This document shows positions 1-46,810 of a stretch of DNA of 60,000 nt, piece by piece. The DNA comes from Owenia fusiformis (lineage: Eukaryota > Annelida > Polychaeta > Sabellida > Oweniidae), in the NCBI GenBank assembly GCA_903813345.2, contig CAIIXF020000012.1, forward strand, positions 20,221,520-20,281,519, given 5' to 3'. How positions within the stretch are numbered: the first letter of the stretch is position 1; every line of letters starts with the position of its first letter. The notes under the pieces are model-generated. The model was not told the origin of the DNA. It saw only the letters and a list, made by a program, of their open reading frames with translations, and did no database searches. A program made the translations under genes and the position numbers.

Positions 1-2402
1 TATTTTGTCTACTTATGATTTGAGGATTGGTTTAACATGTACATTATTGTACTATTGTATTATTATTATTGTATTATTTTCATTTATATTCACCCATTTA
101 CAATATTAATGTTAAAAGTAGAGAGTGATAAAACACTTATGTTGGATGATAAGATTTTACTATTAGGATGTTGTTTTTTGTAGGAAATGACGCAAAAAGC
201 TAGTTATTATTCAAAGAATAAATAAACATCATATGTAATTTACAATTGTCAATTCCTGTGAATGAAATACTCTATAAAAGCCATTGATCCTGTTGAGCTT
301 GTTTAAATGTAAAATGAAGTTAGACATAAACTTTGGCAACAACTCAATGTAGGCTAACTAAAAACAATTGATGTTATTATAAAGTTTATAAAAACATTTA
401 TTCTATTCAAGAACAATTGAAAACTCATAACTTTATCTCAAGGATTGCTCAGATGATTTTTATGAAGATATTAGTAACCATAAAATATTAAAACAGGATG
501 GACTACACAAGGAGCACTATTTAATCCACATATGGTTAGAAGCAACAGATTTATAAACTAAGTGATGAAATATGAAATGTCTCAAACTTTGTAGGAGATA
601 GCTTATCAGGATATATCTGTGCCCCCAGTAAGGCAAGTGTGACTAATTAAAATCTGGACATAGTGGTAACTGTTTGGATATACAAACACAGGGACATTAC
701 ATTCTGCACTATCAACAGATTCACATCCCTTGGGAGAAGTATGCTTAGGTCATTGATCACTTTTATGAGCTCACAAAATTAAATTATTTTTTATATCTTA
801 TTTTTATTTAATCTATTTTTTATCTTATGCTTAATTTTGTATCATATATAAGCATTTATTTATTAATCATTTTAGGATGGCTACTTGTCACAATTTACGA
901 CTTGACAGATACAAACCCAGGCACATTACATTGCTATAAATCAACAGATGCAACACCCTTTGAAGAAATATCACAAATGTAATTAATCAATGAGCCATCT
1001 AAATTAGGATTTATTTCACTTGAAATTTTTATTCAACAAGCTCCAAAGTACAGCATATTCATTTTCGAATTAATAAAGTGTTTTTGTCATGTTCATTCTT
1101 TTTTAGTCATTGGTGGTTAATTGTCATGATTTATGAATCATTATTTAAGGGTCAGGGAGTAAGAGACATATGGGATTAATCGCATCAAGGAAGACTTCCT
1201 CCCATTTTATTTGTAGAGATTCCCTTGAAGCTTGATAAGTGAGAGATAATCCTAGTTAATCTACATCATTAATCTCTAAGACAGAACCAGTGTAATCTGA
1301 AACTCTCTTTCTATAATTAAAATAACAGAATTTAATGAAGAAATTCCAAATTTTAGTTTTCAAATCTTTCTAGTATACATCCATTTAATTCTTTTTAGAC
1401 AGGTATTATTTACACATACAGCTGAAAATTTGTGAATTTTTTCCAGTCACCTGAGATATTTCTGGCCTATTTAGATAATTCTGCAAGGGTATTTACTTGT
1501 ATCATGGTATAGCTAACTGTCCACTCCAAACCAAGATTGTGCTTATTACCGAAAATCCTGATAGCCTCCAGTTAATACTTAAAACACAACAGGAGCCTAC
1601 AGATATCCCATCATTCTCCACACTTGTGTTCAATTTGCATAAATCTAATTGGTTAATATTAATCAGCTGATTACTACATGTGTATCCTTCATTATTTAGA
1701 CACATGAAATCTGGAGCCAGGAATCATTCTGTGGGAGCACTTCAAATGAAGTCAGATGGATAAGACACTTGCAAACTTGTTGCTTTGACATAACAGAGCT
1801 AACAACCCTGAGGCAGAAACAAAAAAACTTAAACAAACCAAAGAAATAAAAAATACAAAAATAACAAAATTGGATGGATTTATACTTAAAGTTCAACATG
1901 CAAATAATTAAGTAATTTGCGAGTCTGTTGGTATTGGTAGTGAGAACACAGAACTGACTATTCTTGAACTTTGAGAACATATGGAACTCTATTGAGCGTG
2001 TAAAACATACAGCAGAAACATTGTGGAGATATATATAGGACTTGGTGTTGTTTCACAGTTTGCTGAGAAAAACTGCCATAAAGATTGAAGTACCCTCTCT
2101 TATATATTGATAAACTATCTCATCCACTTGAGACGTTATACAACCTTGTTGTAAAATTATGTGAAGTTACAGAAAAATGATAATAGGTATCTATTAAAAG
2201 CAATGTGATATCTAAGGACTATTCAGAATCAAAGCAGCCATATTAGTTGGATTAAGAAAGTATTCAGTATTTCATTGCTGAAAGTGAAAAAAATATAACA
2301 AAAATATAATTAGTGATAACTGGACACTGTTGAAGAACTAGCAAACAAATATAAAAAGTAAAAAAAATTACTTTGCAAAATTGGATTCTCAGACAAAAAA
2401 TC
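1..2402. other. AT-rich upstream stretch, no gene recognised
   Basis: Only short open frames without protein-like character are seen on either strand. The stretch presumably holds the promoter and 5' UTR of the integrin gene that follows. I could not place a TATA box, an initiator or an upstream non-coding exon with confidence. The base composition resembles the introns elsewhere in the window. Confidence 0.4.
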
Positions 2403-5400
2403 ATGGAATTATTTTTGTCATTGTGGACAGTATGTTTTATTCTTGTTGACTTGCTTTATGTTACATTCGGATTTAATGTAGATCTCAGGCTCCCTGTTAT
2501 CCATAAGGGACAACAACAGGGAAGTTATTTTGGATACTCTGTCGCTCAACATATCGATCGTAATAACAATTGGTTATTGGTGGGGGCGCCACTGACTCAA
2601 ACAGGACAGGAGCAGATAGTGAAAGGTGGCGCTGTACTCAGATGTAAAGTCAATCGTGCGAATGACTGTCAACCAATTCCTTTTGATTTAAGAGGGAACA
2701 ATATCCAATGGAATGGCAGAGATTTCGTACAAATGGAAGATAAGTCAAACCAATGGTTTGGCGCAACAGTCCATAGCTCTGGAAGAGATGGTAAAATTGT
2801 GGCATGCGCTCCACGCTATGTTTATTTCTCGCAGGACTTAAATAGACGAGAGCCAGTTGGGACATGTTATACATCGTCAAGTACCGTAACAGAATTCAGG
2901 GAGTATTCACCATGTCGCAATGAATACTGGGGCTACCACAGACAAGGCTCTTGTCAAACTGGACTGTCTGCCGTCCTGACATCAGATGGATCTCACCTTA
3001 TTATGGGAGCTGTCGGAAGCCATTATTGGCAAGGACAAATATTTGCTCAGAGTCTTAACAGGGACGATACTCTCACAGAGACACCAGAACGTGACGCAAG
3101 TGAAGATGACACATTGATGGGTTACTCTATCGCAACTGGTGAATTTACTGGAAATAACGCTGAGGATTATGTCACTGGGATCCCAAAGGGGGGTCAACTT
3201 AAAGGACAAATCGTAATTTTTGATGACGACCTTGATCAACTTAGAAATATTACAGGTGATCAAATTGGATCTTATTTCGGCTCATCGCTTGCTGCGAGTG
3301 ATTTCAACGGAGATGGTTTTGACGATTTTGCAGTCGGGGCTCCTTTTTATACGGAGGAGTTCGGACAGAAGGAAGAAGTTGGACGTGTATATATATACTA
3401 CCAAACCAAACGTAATAAATTCAAACCACATAAGAGTGATATATTGGTTGGATTTGCCAGCAAATCTCGATTTGGCATGTCACTGGCAGCTATTGGTGAT
3501 ATTAACAATGACAAGTTTAAAGATTTAGCAATTGGTGCGCCATATGGTGGGGAAGATGGGAATGGTGCCGTTTATTTCTTTCATGGCTCTAGTAAGGGCA
3601 TCCAGGAAAAACACTCCCAGGTTATATATGCAGCAGATGTTCACCCTAGCATTAAGACATTTGGTTGGTCTATTGCAGGAGGTTATGATATGGACAGTAA
3701 TTTCTATCCTGATGTCCTTGTAGGGGCATATGCCAGCGATAATGCAGTTTTGTTGAAAACACGTCCTATAATTCGCATCACCACTGAAGTGACAATTGTA
3801 CCACAGATAATCAACCTGGAAAATAAAATGTGCACACTCGCCAGTGGAGATCGTGTAACGTGCGTCTCCATAACAACGTGTATGACATACACTGGACTTG
3901 GTGTACCTCAACAGATAGAATTATATGTTGATTGGAAACTTGACCCTGAGAAGAATGTGTCTCGTAGAGTATATTATCTCAACAAGGAAAGACAATACAC
4001 AGAGAGTAAAACCATTCGATTATTCAAAACAGTAAAATGGTGTAATACAACTAATGTATATATCAAAAATAACATTCGTGATAAACTTTCGCCGATTGAT
4101 GTTGATGTAAACTATAGGCTTAGAGAGGATACTTTTGTACGTCGTAGAAAGTTCCTCATTCCCATACTTGATAGCTATATCCCAACAACCACCAGGGGCT
4201 CTGCTCAAACTTTGAAGAATTGTGGTGAAGATAATGTTTGCATCCCTGATCTTATTGTGACTGCTGAGGGTATAACTAAAGAACATATCCATGGAAATAC
4301 TAACCCTGTAGATCTTCGCGTGGCAGTTAAGAACATAGGTGAAGATGCATTTGAAGCACAATTGACATTACATCTACCACATGGGACCAAATATACCAGA
4401 ATATTCGATGTGTCATCCTTAGTGTCTGTGAGTTGTACATCAGTTGAGCTTGAGGAAGGAAACTTTGTTGTATGTGACATAGGCAATCCTTTACCTGGAT
4501 ACCAAAATGTTGCATTCACAATCAGTGTATCTCCGAGCCAAATTAATAGCACTGTTGAACGCTTGAGGTTCCTCTTACAGGCAAATAGTTCTAATGTTGA
4601 GAATCAGACTCTAGTGAATGATAACTATGCTCTTGCTGATATTCCCGTCACAGCAAGTGCAAGGATACAACTGACTGGAGTATCAAAGCCTGAACAATTA
4701 ATCTATAACACATCTCAGATAACACACATCCAGCCAACAATTGACACGCACATTGGACCCCAGCTTATTCATCTATTTGAAGTACGTAATTTTGGACCAA
4801 GTACGATCGCATCAACCCAAGTTGAGATTCTTTGGCCTAGTCAGTTTGAGACTGGTGGCCATTTATTTTATCTCACGGAAATACCGCAGATTATCATTGG
4901 AAATGGAGAATGTACCACCGATGTTGTAAATCCGGCAAATGTCTCTGTGACAATTTCTGGTGAAGATGAGGTCTCTGCACTTTTGAAAGCTAAACTCGAG
5001 AGTTCCAGACAACGGAGAGCAGTTGGGGATGACTTGGCGCATCGTTTAAGATGTACATCTAAGTGGTGTTCAATTATCATGTGCAGAATTCGCAGTATGG
5101 AAAAAGGAGAAAATGCGCTTATTCAAGTCCGCAGTAGACTGTGGTTGAATTCATTTAATACAAAGGAGCGACAACAGAGTGTGGTTATATCATCTGAGGC
5201 ATTAGCGCAGGTTATGAGAATGCCATATAAGGTAAAACCAACAGAATATTCCCTAGATACCACCCAAGTCTCGACATATGTCGGGGCATCTGATGTGAAA
5301 CCTCAGTCTAAATCAATCGCAATTTGGATAATTATCGTTGCTGCTATAGCAGGACTTCTTCTGCTTATCCTACTCGTTATTTGCTTCTGGAAATGTGGCT

Positions 5401-5561
5401 TCTTCAAGAGACGAAAACATGAAGACCAGGATGAGATGATTCCTGAGAAGGAAAAAATGAACCCTAATCAAGAAATCAGTGCGGGTCAAAATGGTAAAAA
5501 TGGACATGACGCTGGGTATAGATTGCATTATTACGGAAATGTGCATGATGATGAACTATAG
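2403..5561 (+). CDS. Integrin alpha subunit, intronless coding region (1052 aa)
   Basis: This is a type I membrane receptor chain that pairs with an integrin beta chain and binds extracellular matrix. The first ATG of the frame is at 2403; the open frame reaches further upstream without another ATG. Residues 1-24 form a signal peptide, followed by FNVD, typical of mature alpha chains. A seven-bladed FG-GAP propeller occupies about 25-460, with calcium loops DFNGDGFDD (300-308), DINNDKFKD (366-374) and DMDSNFYPD (429-437). No I domain is inserted. Thigh/calf regions follow, with a furin-type site RQRR (869-872) that would give heavy and light chains. The membrane helix is at about 972-996, followed by KCGFFKRR, the conserved alpha-chain membrane-proximal motif. 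The calf region (MPYKVKP, SRLW) reminds me most of the RGD-binding PS2/alphaV/alpha5/alpha8 group, but that subtype is tentative. The absence of introns is odd, because integrin alpha genes usually have many. No frame breaks are seen. Confidence 0.95.
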   Translation: MELFLSLWTVCFILVDLLYVTFGFNVDLRLPVIHKGQQQGSYFGYSVAQHIDRNNNWLLVGAPLTQTGQEQIVKGGAVLRCKVNRANDCQPIPFDLRGNNIQWNGRDFVQMEDKSNQWFGATVHSSGRDGKIVACAPRYVYFSQDLNRREPVGTCYTSSSTVTEFREYSPCRNEYWGYHRQGSCQTGLSAVLTSDGSHLIMGAVGSHYWQGQIFAQSLNRDDTLTETPERDASEDDTLMGYSIATGEFTGNNAEDYVTGIPKGGQLKGQIVIFDDDLDQLRNITGDQIGSYFGSSLAASDFNGDGFDDFAVGAPFYTEEFGQKEEVGRVYIYYQTKRNKFKPHKSDILVGFASKSRFGMSLAAIGDINNDKFKDLAIGAPYGGEDGNGAVYFFHGSSKGIQEKHSQVIYAADVHPSIKTFGWSIAGGYDMDSNFYPDVLVGAYASDNAVLLKTRPIIRITTEVTIVPQIINLENKMCTLASGDRVTCVSITTCMTYTGLGVPQQIELYVDWKLDPEKNVSRRVYYLNKERQYTESKTIRLFKTVKWCNTTNVYIKNNIRDKLSPIDVDVNYRLREDTFVRRRKFLIPILDSYIPTTTRGSAQTLKNCGEDNVCIPDLIVTAEGITKEHIHGNTNPVDLRVAVKNIGEDAFEAQLTLHLPHGTKYTRIFDVSSLVSVSCTSVELEEGNFVVCDIGNPLPGYQNVAFTISVSPSQINSTVERLRFLLQANSSNVENQTLVNDNYALADIPVTASARIQLTGVSKPEQLIYNTSQITHIQPTIDTHIGPQLIHLFEVRNFGPSTIASTQVEILWPSQFETGGHLFYLTEIPQIIIGNGECTTDVVNPANVSVTISGEDEVSALLKAKLESSRQRRAVGDDLAHRLRCTSKWCSIIMCRIRSMEKGENALIQVRSRLWLNSFNTKERQQSVVISSEALAQVMRMPYKVKPTEYSLDTTQVSTYVGASDVKPQSKSIAIWIIIVAAIAGLLLLILLVICFWKCGFFKRRKHEDQDEMIPEKEKMNPNQEISAGQNGKNGHDAGYRLHYYGNVHDDEL

Positions 5562-8500
5562 CATTGTAAATTAGGGGAATATCATCTTACATTCAGTATT
5601 TCGTATATATAAAATGGGTCCATAGACTAGACTGGGGTAGAAAGAATGAAAATAGATCAGTCTATCTTAATGTTTGTCATTAGGGGGACAGAAGGCGATT
5701 AACTTTAAATTAGTTATGTTTAAGTGATTGTAGTTCTGATCAGCATTCTTCGAATGAAAGGGGAATCATGATAATAAGGGCCAAGGGCTTGCATTATTGT
5801 GTCTTTTTATTGTGCCTTAAAAAAGTATATTTTGAACAAGGCATGAAAAAAGTGATCAGATAAATATGACAAAATATTTCTGTGAAAGTAATGAAATCTA
5901 AAGCAAGACCCTCTTTCTTAAGGCTTACAGATATTGAATTATGTTAAATTACAATGTTTTGATTTAAGGCTCTACATCCCCCTCCAAAAATTGATATGCA
6001 AATAGTTTGTTTACATGTACTTTATCTGTTTATTTTGTATAGTAAATATTTAATTAGCTTTTTATACAGGGTGACCCTTATGTATGTACTTGCAAAATTT
6101 GAAGAAATTGATAATTTGAGCTGGTCCCTCAGTAGGCACAGTGCATATGAGGCAATCATGAAAAAGAGTAAATATGTATTAGCTTTTTATACAATGTGGG
6201 TCTATACACATGTGGTTGCAAAATTATAACTTTTATGACTTGAACAATTCATGAATTCAGAAACTTTTTGTGCATTATCATATTTTTAACTTAGAGAGCA
6301 AAATGACATGTTATTTCTTTTTTGTACAAATATGTTTTGAAATGTATTTAATAATATATATTAAGAGTAGTAGTTATAATGTGGGAGACACAATTTGCAA
6401 TAACTTGGATATTCAGTATAGAAAGTATATTTCCATTGAGTCTTGCTTAAGCCTCTGACAACCCCTCCCCCCCTATCTATCTCTACCTCATTGGTGGGGA
6501 TGATGGGGGGGGGGGGTACAATGCTTTGAAGCCAGACTTATTTCATTTAGTTTTTCTATTGTAAATTATTTTCTGTACATAACCATTATTAAGTTACATT
6601 GCCATAGCCAAAATCAATTTTAGGACAACTTTTAAATTATCAAGTACTGCTGCTAACTTAGAATTTCTCAGTACTATTTTTCTAAAGTGCTATTTTATAC
6701 TTGTATGTACTTAATGTAATGTTGTAAATATGTATATGTCTTTGTGTATTGATAAACAAACAGTGAACCTAAACACTTGTTTTTCTTATTCCATGTCAAG
6801 ATCATAGTAAGAAGGGGGACATGCAGTTGTGGGATTGCAATATCTAGTACATCTGGGGAGGGGGAGTCCCAGATCCTCTAGGCTCAAAATGTATGTTTTA
6901 TCATCCCATTGAACGAAGTTCGGGGGATATAGAGAATAACTCTTTCCATCTCTCCATCTATACATCCATTTGTTCAGGCAATAACTCAAATACCATTAGT
7001 CCAATATTGTTTATATTTTATACATATAGGTCCCATCATGTGAGTACAAGTTCTGCTCAAAAGCTCAAATTTTCAAGAAGGATATTGATAAGTTGAATTT
7101 TTTTTATATCTTGTGTTATGGCAATTTGGCTAATAGGCAGTAATTTCCATAAATGACTGTTTGATGGGATTTGGCATTGTCTTAGCATTGCTATTATCTA
7201 GTTTTGGGCAGAGGAAAACCTTTTAGGTCTCATTTCAAAAATAGGTAATGATGTTGGAAAAAATTCCTATATTTTCACAATTTTACCATGGGTGTCTTGA
7301 AATCCCATGCTTAACTCTTAATTTTTATTGAACCAATCAGAGCTAATTTGTAATGTGAAATGGGTCCCAAGGATTTGAAGCATAATTACTTATGGTTTTT
7401 ATTTGATGGCAAAATGAGTATAAATAGGGAAAGTGTAATTGGATGTGTGGGTGATCTTTTATTCTTAGATGTGCATATATTTAGCACATGTGATATAATC
7501 TGTTAATCTTGTATTAATAACTAATCCTGCAGCTCATGTTACACCATATTTCATAGAAGCGAATCTCACAAGATCCTACATACTATGTAGTTTGTGTACT
7601 TCCTAAACCATCTTCTCATGGTTGCTACTAATTACAGTAAAACCTATTGAGTGGAACACTTCTTATTATATGGTTTTGTTTCAAAATGCATACTAAAACA
7701 GGTCAGTGGAGCGCATTCATAAGTGACTTTTTAAACATATTTCAATGTCCCATTACCTATTTTCTGAATCTCTCTAAGTGGATCACCTCCCAACGTTAAA
7801 GATTATTTCTAGCTCCCAAATGCATTCAGTTTTTCACAAGTTTAATCCCTTTTCATAGGCTTTTACTTCAAAGTGGATTTGTTAAGTGGCCGCTTGGCCC
7901 TTTGACTTATTTGTCTTTAATAAATTGATGGATAATTCTGTCCTAGTATTTTCTTTTTTTATTTCTTATCTCAGGATCATTAACATAAAAAATGGTCTCA
8001 GAGGTCCCATTTGCAGGTATCATTTACTGCAATGTTGTAAAAGTAAAGAGGGCAAAAACGATTAATTTCATGCACTGATTTCAAGGTATCAGATGTACTC
8101 CCATGCATGTATGTGTTGGAAATAAATTGGGTAAAAATGATCAAATTTGAAGAATTAATTATGTGGCCTGATTCTCAGGGACCTGGTAGAATTTCATGTT
8201 TTGAAAACATAAGGTTTTATCCTACCAACACATGGCCCGCCAATAAGCCTAAGTGTTAAGAATGTTCAAGTAGCAACCATACCCAGTCAGATGCATCATG
8301 CATTGAGACACTACCCTTTGAACTTATTATACCAAGATCCAACATAACCAATATTACCTACACTCTTATAATAAAATTAAGAGATAATTCGGTAGATCTA
8401 GCCAGAATCCAATCAGAATATGCTGTTAGAAAATCAAGATATAATTTTTTGCCTATTAGTATACATAAAGCCATGGGTTTTCAATTGAAAGCCCATGATA

Positions 8501-9182
8501 TAGCTACTACTAATTTTACATTCAGTCTCCCATAAAAGATGCATTTGAGATGATTGAGATAATATAAATATATAAAAATCAAAAGTGTAGAATCATTTGA
8601 AATGTAACTCTGGTTCTGTTAAGTTATTTAAGTCTTTACTTATTTTTTTAATTTTAGAAAATAACCTTTATCTAGCAAATCTCTAGAAAACCCATGGTAA
8701 TTCAAAACTTATTTTTTATGTTCACTTTTGTTTATTTCTGACATTTTAGGATCACATTTCAGGAGCATGATTAATATTTAGTTCCTTTAATTGCCATCTC
8801 AGCTAGCAACTGTTGGCTTTGATTAAAGTAAGCCTTGTTTACTAAATCTGAAAATGACATTTATGCCATTGTTGTATCCTATAATGACTGTTTTATGAAC
8901 CATGTATAATGTATTGATTCTACACTTTTAAGTAACATCTTATTGTATTTTATATGTATTTATAACAGAATATCTTGTTAACTGACTCCCTCACCATATA
9001 TAGTGAGTGCCAATGATGACTGTATGTCAAAATAATTCATAAATGCTTGAGACACAATAGGAAATTGTCATGATCATGATTTAGTTAAAGGCACATGCTG
9101 AAGACAACAAGACAATTACAGATTAAGTTACAATTTTAGTTACTGTTTATTTAAACTTCCACCCTACAAAAAGTATGTGTAC

Positions 9183-9236
9183 AAGGGGTGACCAGTAAGT
9201 AATGTAAAAATGCCTATAACTTATTAGTCACCCCTC
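9183..9236. repeat. Short inverted repeat
   Basis: AAGGGGTGACCAGTAAGT is followed about 20 bases later by its near complement ACTTATTAGTCACCCCT. This could fold as a hairpin and is probably the remnant of a small inverted-repeat element. Confidence 0.4.
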
Positions 9237-9905
9237 ATATACAATCATATTGTTAGAACATATTTACATTTTTGCTTCCAAACTTCAATTTTAACTTAAG
9301 TGACAATTTTTGCATTTTATCCAGTAAATTTATTTACACTATCACCTAAACATTGAAATAAACTTTTGTTGACTGATTAACAAATGCTATCACCTAATAG
9401 CTGGTACAAACACTATAGAGGTTTCATCGCAGAGCTCCTGTGTTGGGATTTTTGACATGCTATTTTGAATTTTTTTGTTCTCACAGAATATTTACTTCAT
9501 CTTTTTTATATTTTATATTTTTACAACTTGGTAATGATACTCTTAAGCTGCTTTATACAAATTCTCAGTGACTTTAGTTCATCAGTTGCTGAGAAAATAC
9601 TTGGCAAAAAGTGTCTCATTTTTTGGGACACCCGATATACAGTATCTCTCAAAAGGAAATGTTTTTTTTGTGAATTTTGTGTCACAAATCAAAATTTGTC
9701 ATCTAGACCATCCTTGGTCCAAGGCTATTTCACTTCTTTCCAGAATTCAAGCATAAATGAAGTCCTTTGAAGAAGGATGATCTAGACATTCTTTGAATCA
9801 TCTTGAACTACACACTGACTGGTTCAGTTAGCTAGCTGTCATGATTGCAACTGCCGGCTGTCAGCTGTGATTTGATTGCTTTGAACTAATTTATATATGA
9901 GTAAC

Positions 9906-9990
9906 TGCAACAATGCCATCCTCCGAACCAGGGTTCCAGACATCATCCACAAAGTTCCTTCCTGGAGGCCTGTGTTCGGAGGATGCTACA
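9906..9990. repeat. Short inverted repeat
   Basis: GCCATCCTCCGAACCAGG and CCTGTGTTCGGAGGATGC are near complements separated by about 40 bases. A comparable imperfect pair, CTAGACCATCCTT and AAGGATGATCTAGA, lies just upstream at about 9700-9786. Both may be ends of degenerate inverted-repeat elements. Confidence 0.35.
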
Positions 9991-11014
9991 ATTCATATTC
10001 ATGTTTGAATGAGTTGGCTATGGAATGGCAGTCTAGTTGTCAGCTTTTGCTTAGTCAGAGATTCATGTTTTCCTTGATCATGCTGAACATGATATCATTA
10101 CTTTCGTTTTTGCATTCAATACCCTGAAGTACATGAAGTAATAACAATCCTCTGAGGAGGACAAATAGATTTTTAATGTTGATAAGATATCGAAGACTCC
10201 AAAAGTAACTGTAACTGCCTTCCATTGGAAATAGTATAAATGCCAGCTATATTTATGAAAGAAAAATACTGATTGATGAGAATGATGTTTTTTAGAGATC
10301 TTTGACTAATATTTATTTATTTATTTATTACACCTTTAAAACGGTGGCACAACAATACTGGGTGCTCTTACAAAAATGTATATAAATACAAAACATATTC
10401 ATTTTGTGGTATTTTTGCGGTAGATTTTTCTAAATGCCGTAGTTTTTGCGGTAAAGATTTTTGAAAAAAAAACGGTTTTCCCTTGGAAGTCCTTGAAAGA
10501 TGCGGTAGTTCCATGGTAGATATTAGATCAAAATATCATTTCTTATTCTAAGAATGTTGATGAAGCTCTCTTTTAAAAGATGCAGAATTAAACACTTCAA
10601 AAGGTATTCACTTAGCTATCTAACCTGCCCAATGCTCCTAGTAGTCAAGAGAAAGTCCATGGTTCAGATGCCCTGACAAATCTTGCAACCTCACTTTATC
10701 ATGATCAGGAAGCACAAATAGCAACCATTGAAAACAAAAACACATGCAATCCCTGTGTATTCTGATATATTCTGGGAATTGAAAACCCCTCCACTTTCTT
10801 ACTATTTTGTTATATACAGGAATAACAAATGGGAGGGGCACATAGGTTTATGAGGCCTGGAAAATATGGAACTCTCAAGACCCAACAATACACCCTCCCC
10901 CCCTCTAGATTAGTATAGACAATATAAGATCATTTAAGGTCTAAAATAGTGTTAAAATATCCATCAATACTGGATACTATTATATTTAAACATGATTTTG
11001 TTTATGTGTTTCAG

Positions 11015-46605
<35,591 letters not shown>

Positions 46606-46628
<23 letters not shown>

Positions 46629-46810
46629 CAGCAATATTAGTCACATACATTGTATTAATCAAACAGACCTAGGCTCCAATGATATTAGTTAGCAGTAGTG
46701 ATATAAGTCCACTCTACAGGAAGGACCTACGTTAGCAGTTACATAGGTCCACTCTACAGGAAGGACCTACGTTAGCAGTTACATAGGTCCACTCTACAGG
46801 AAGGACCTAG
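46606..46810 (+). repeat. 40-bp tandem copies of a kinesin exon end
   Basis: The exon end TCCACTCTACAGGGGGACTC is echoed by three nearly identical 40-bp units starting GTCCACTCTACAGGAAGGAC at 46707, 46747 and 46787, which also resemble the bases just after the exon. The array appears seeded from the exon/intron (or exon/3' UTR) junction. Confidence 0.75.

Larger units (their letters stand above)
5562..11014 (+). other. Integrin 3' UTR and spacer before the first visible kinesin exon
   Basis: No convincing exon is seen. The missing N-terminal exon of the kinesin could lie here, but I did not find the expected RVRP-type motor start. Small features are a G run near 6506-6517, a remnant beginning TACAGTAAAACCT at about 7635 that resembles a pogo-type end, and several short hairpins between 9180 and 9990. 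A short patch of CGGTA/TTTTT repeats at about 10395-10520 is related to the element at 24948-26884. Confidence 0.4.

Noticed and set aside
5550-5561. The integrin ends in HDDEL, similar to an ER-retrieval signal
   Set aside because: In a type I integrin the C terminus is cytosolic, so a luminal HDEL-type signal could not work there.
7633-7900. A second pogo-type element starting TACAGTAAAACCT
   Set aside because: Only one end is recognisable; no complementary end or TA partner was found, so it is noted as a remnant only.
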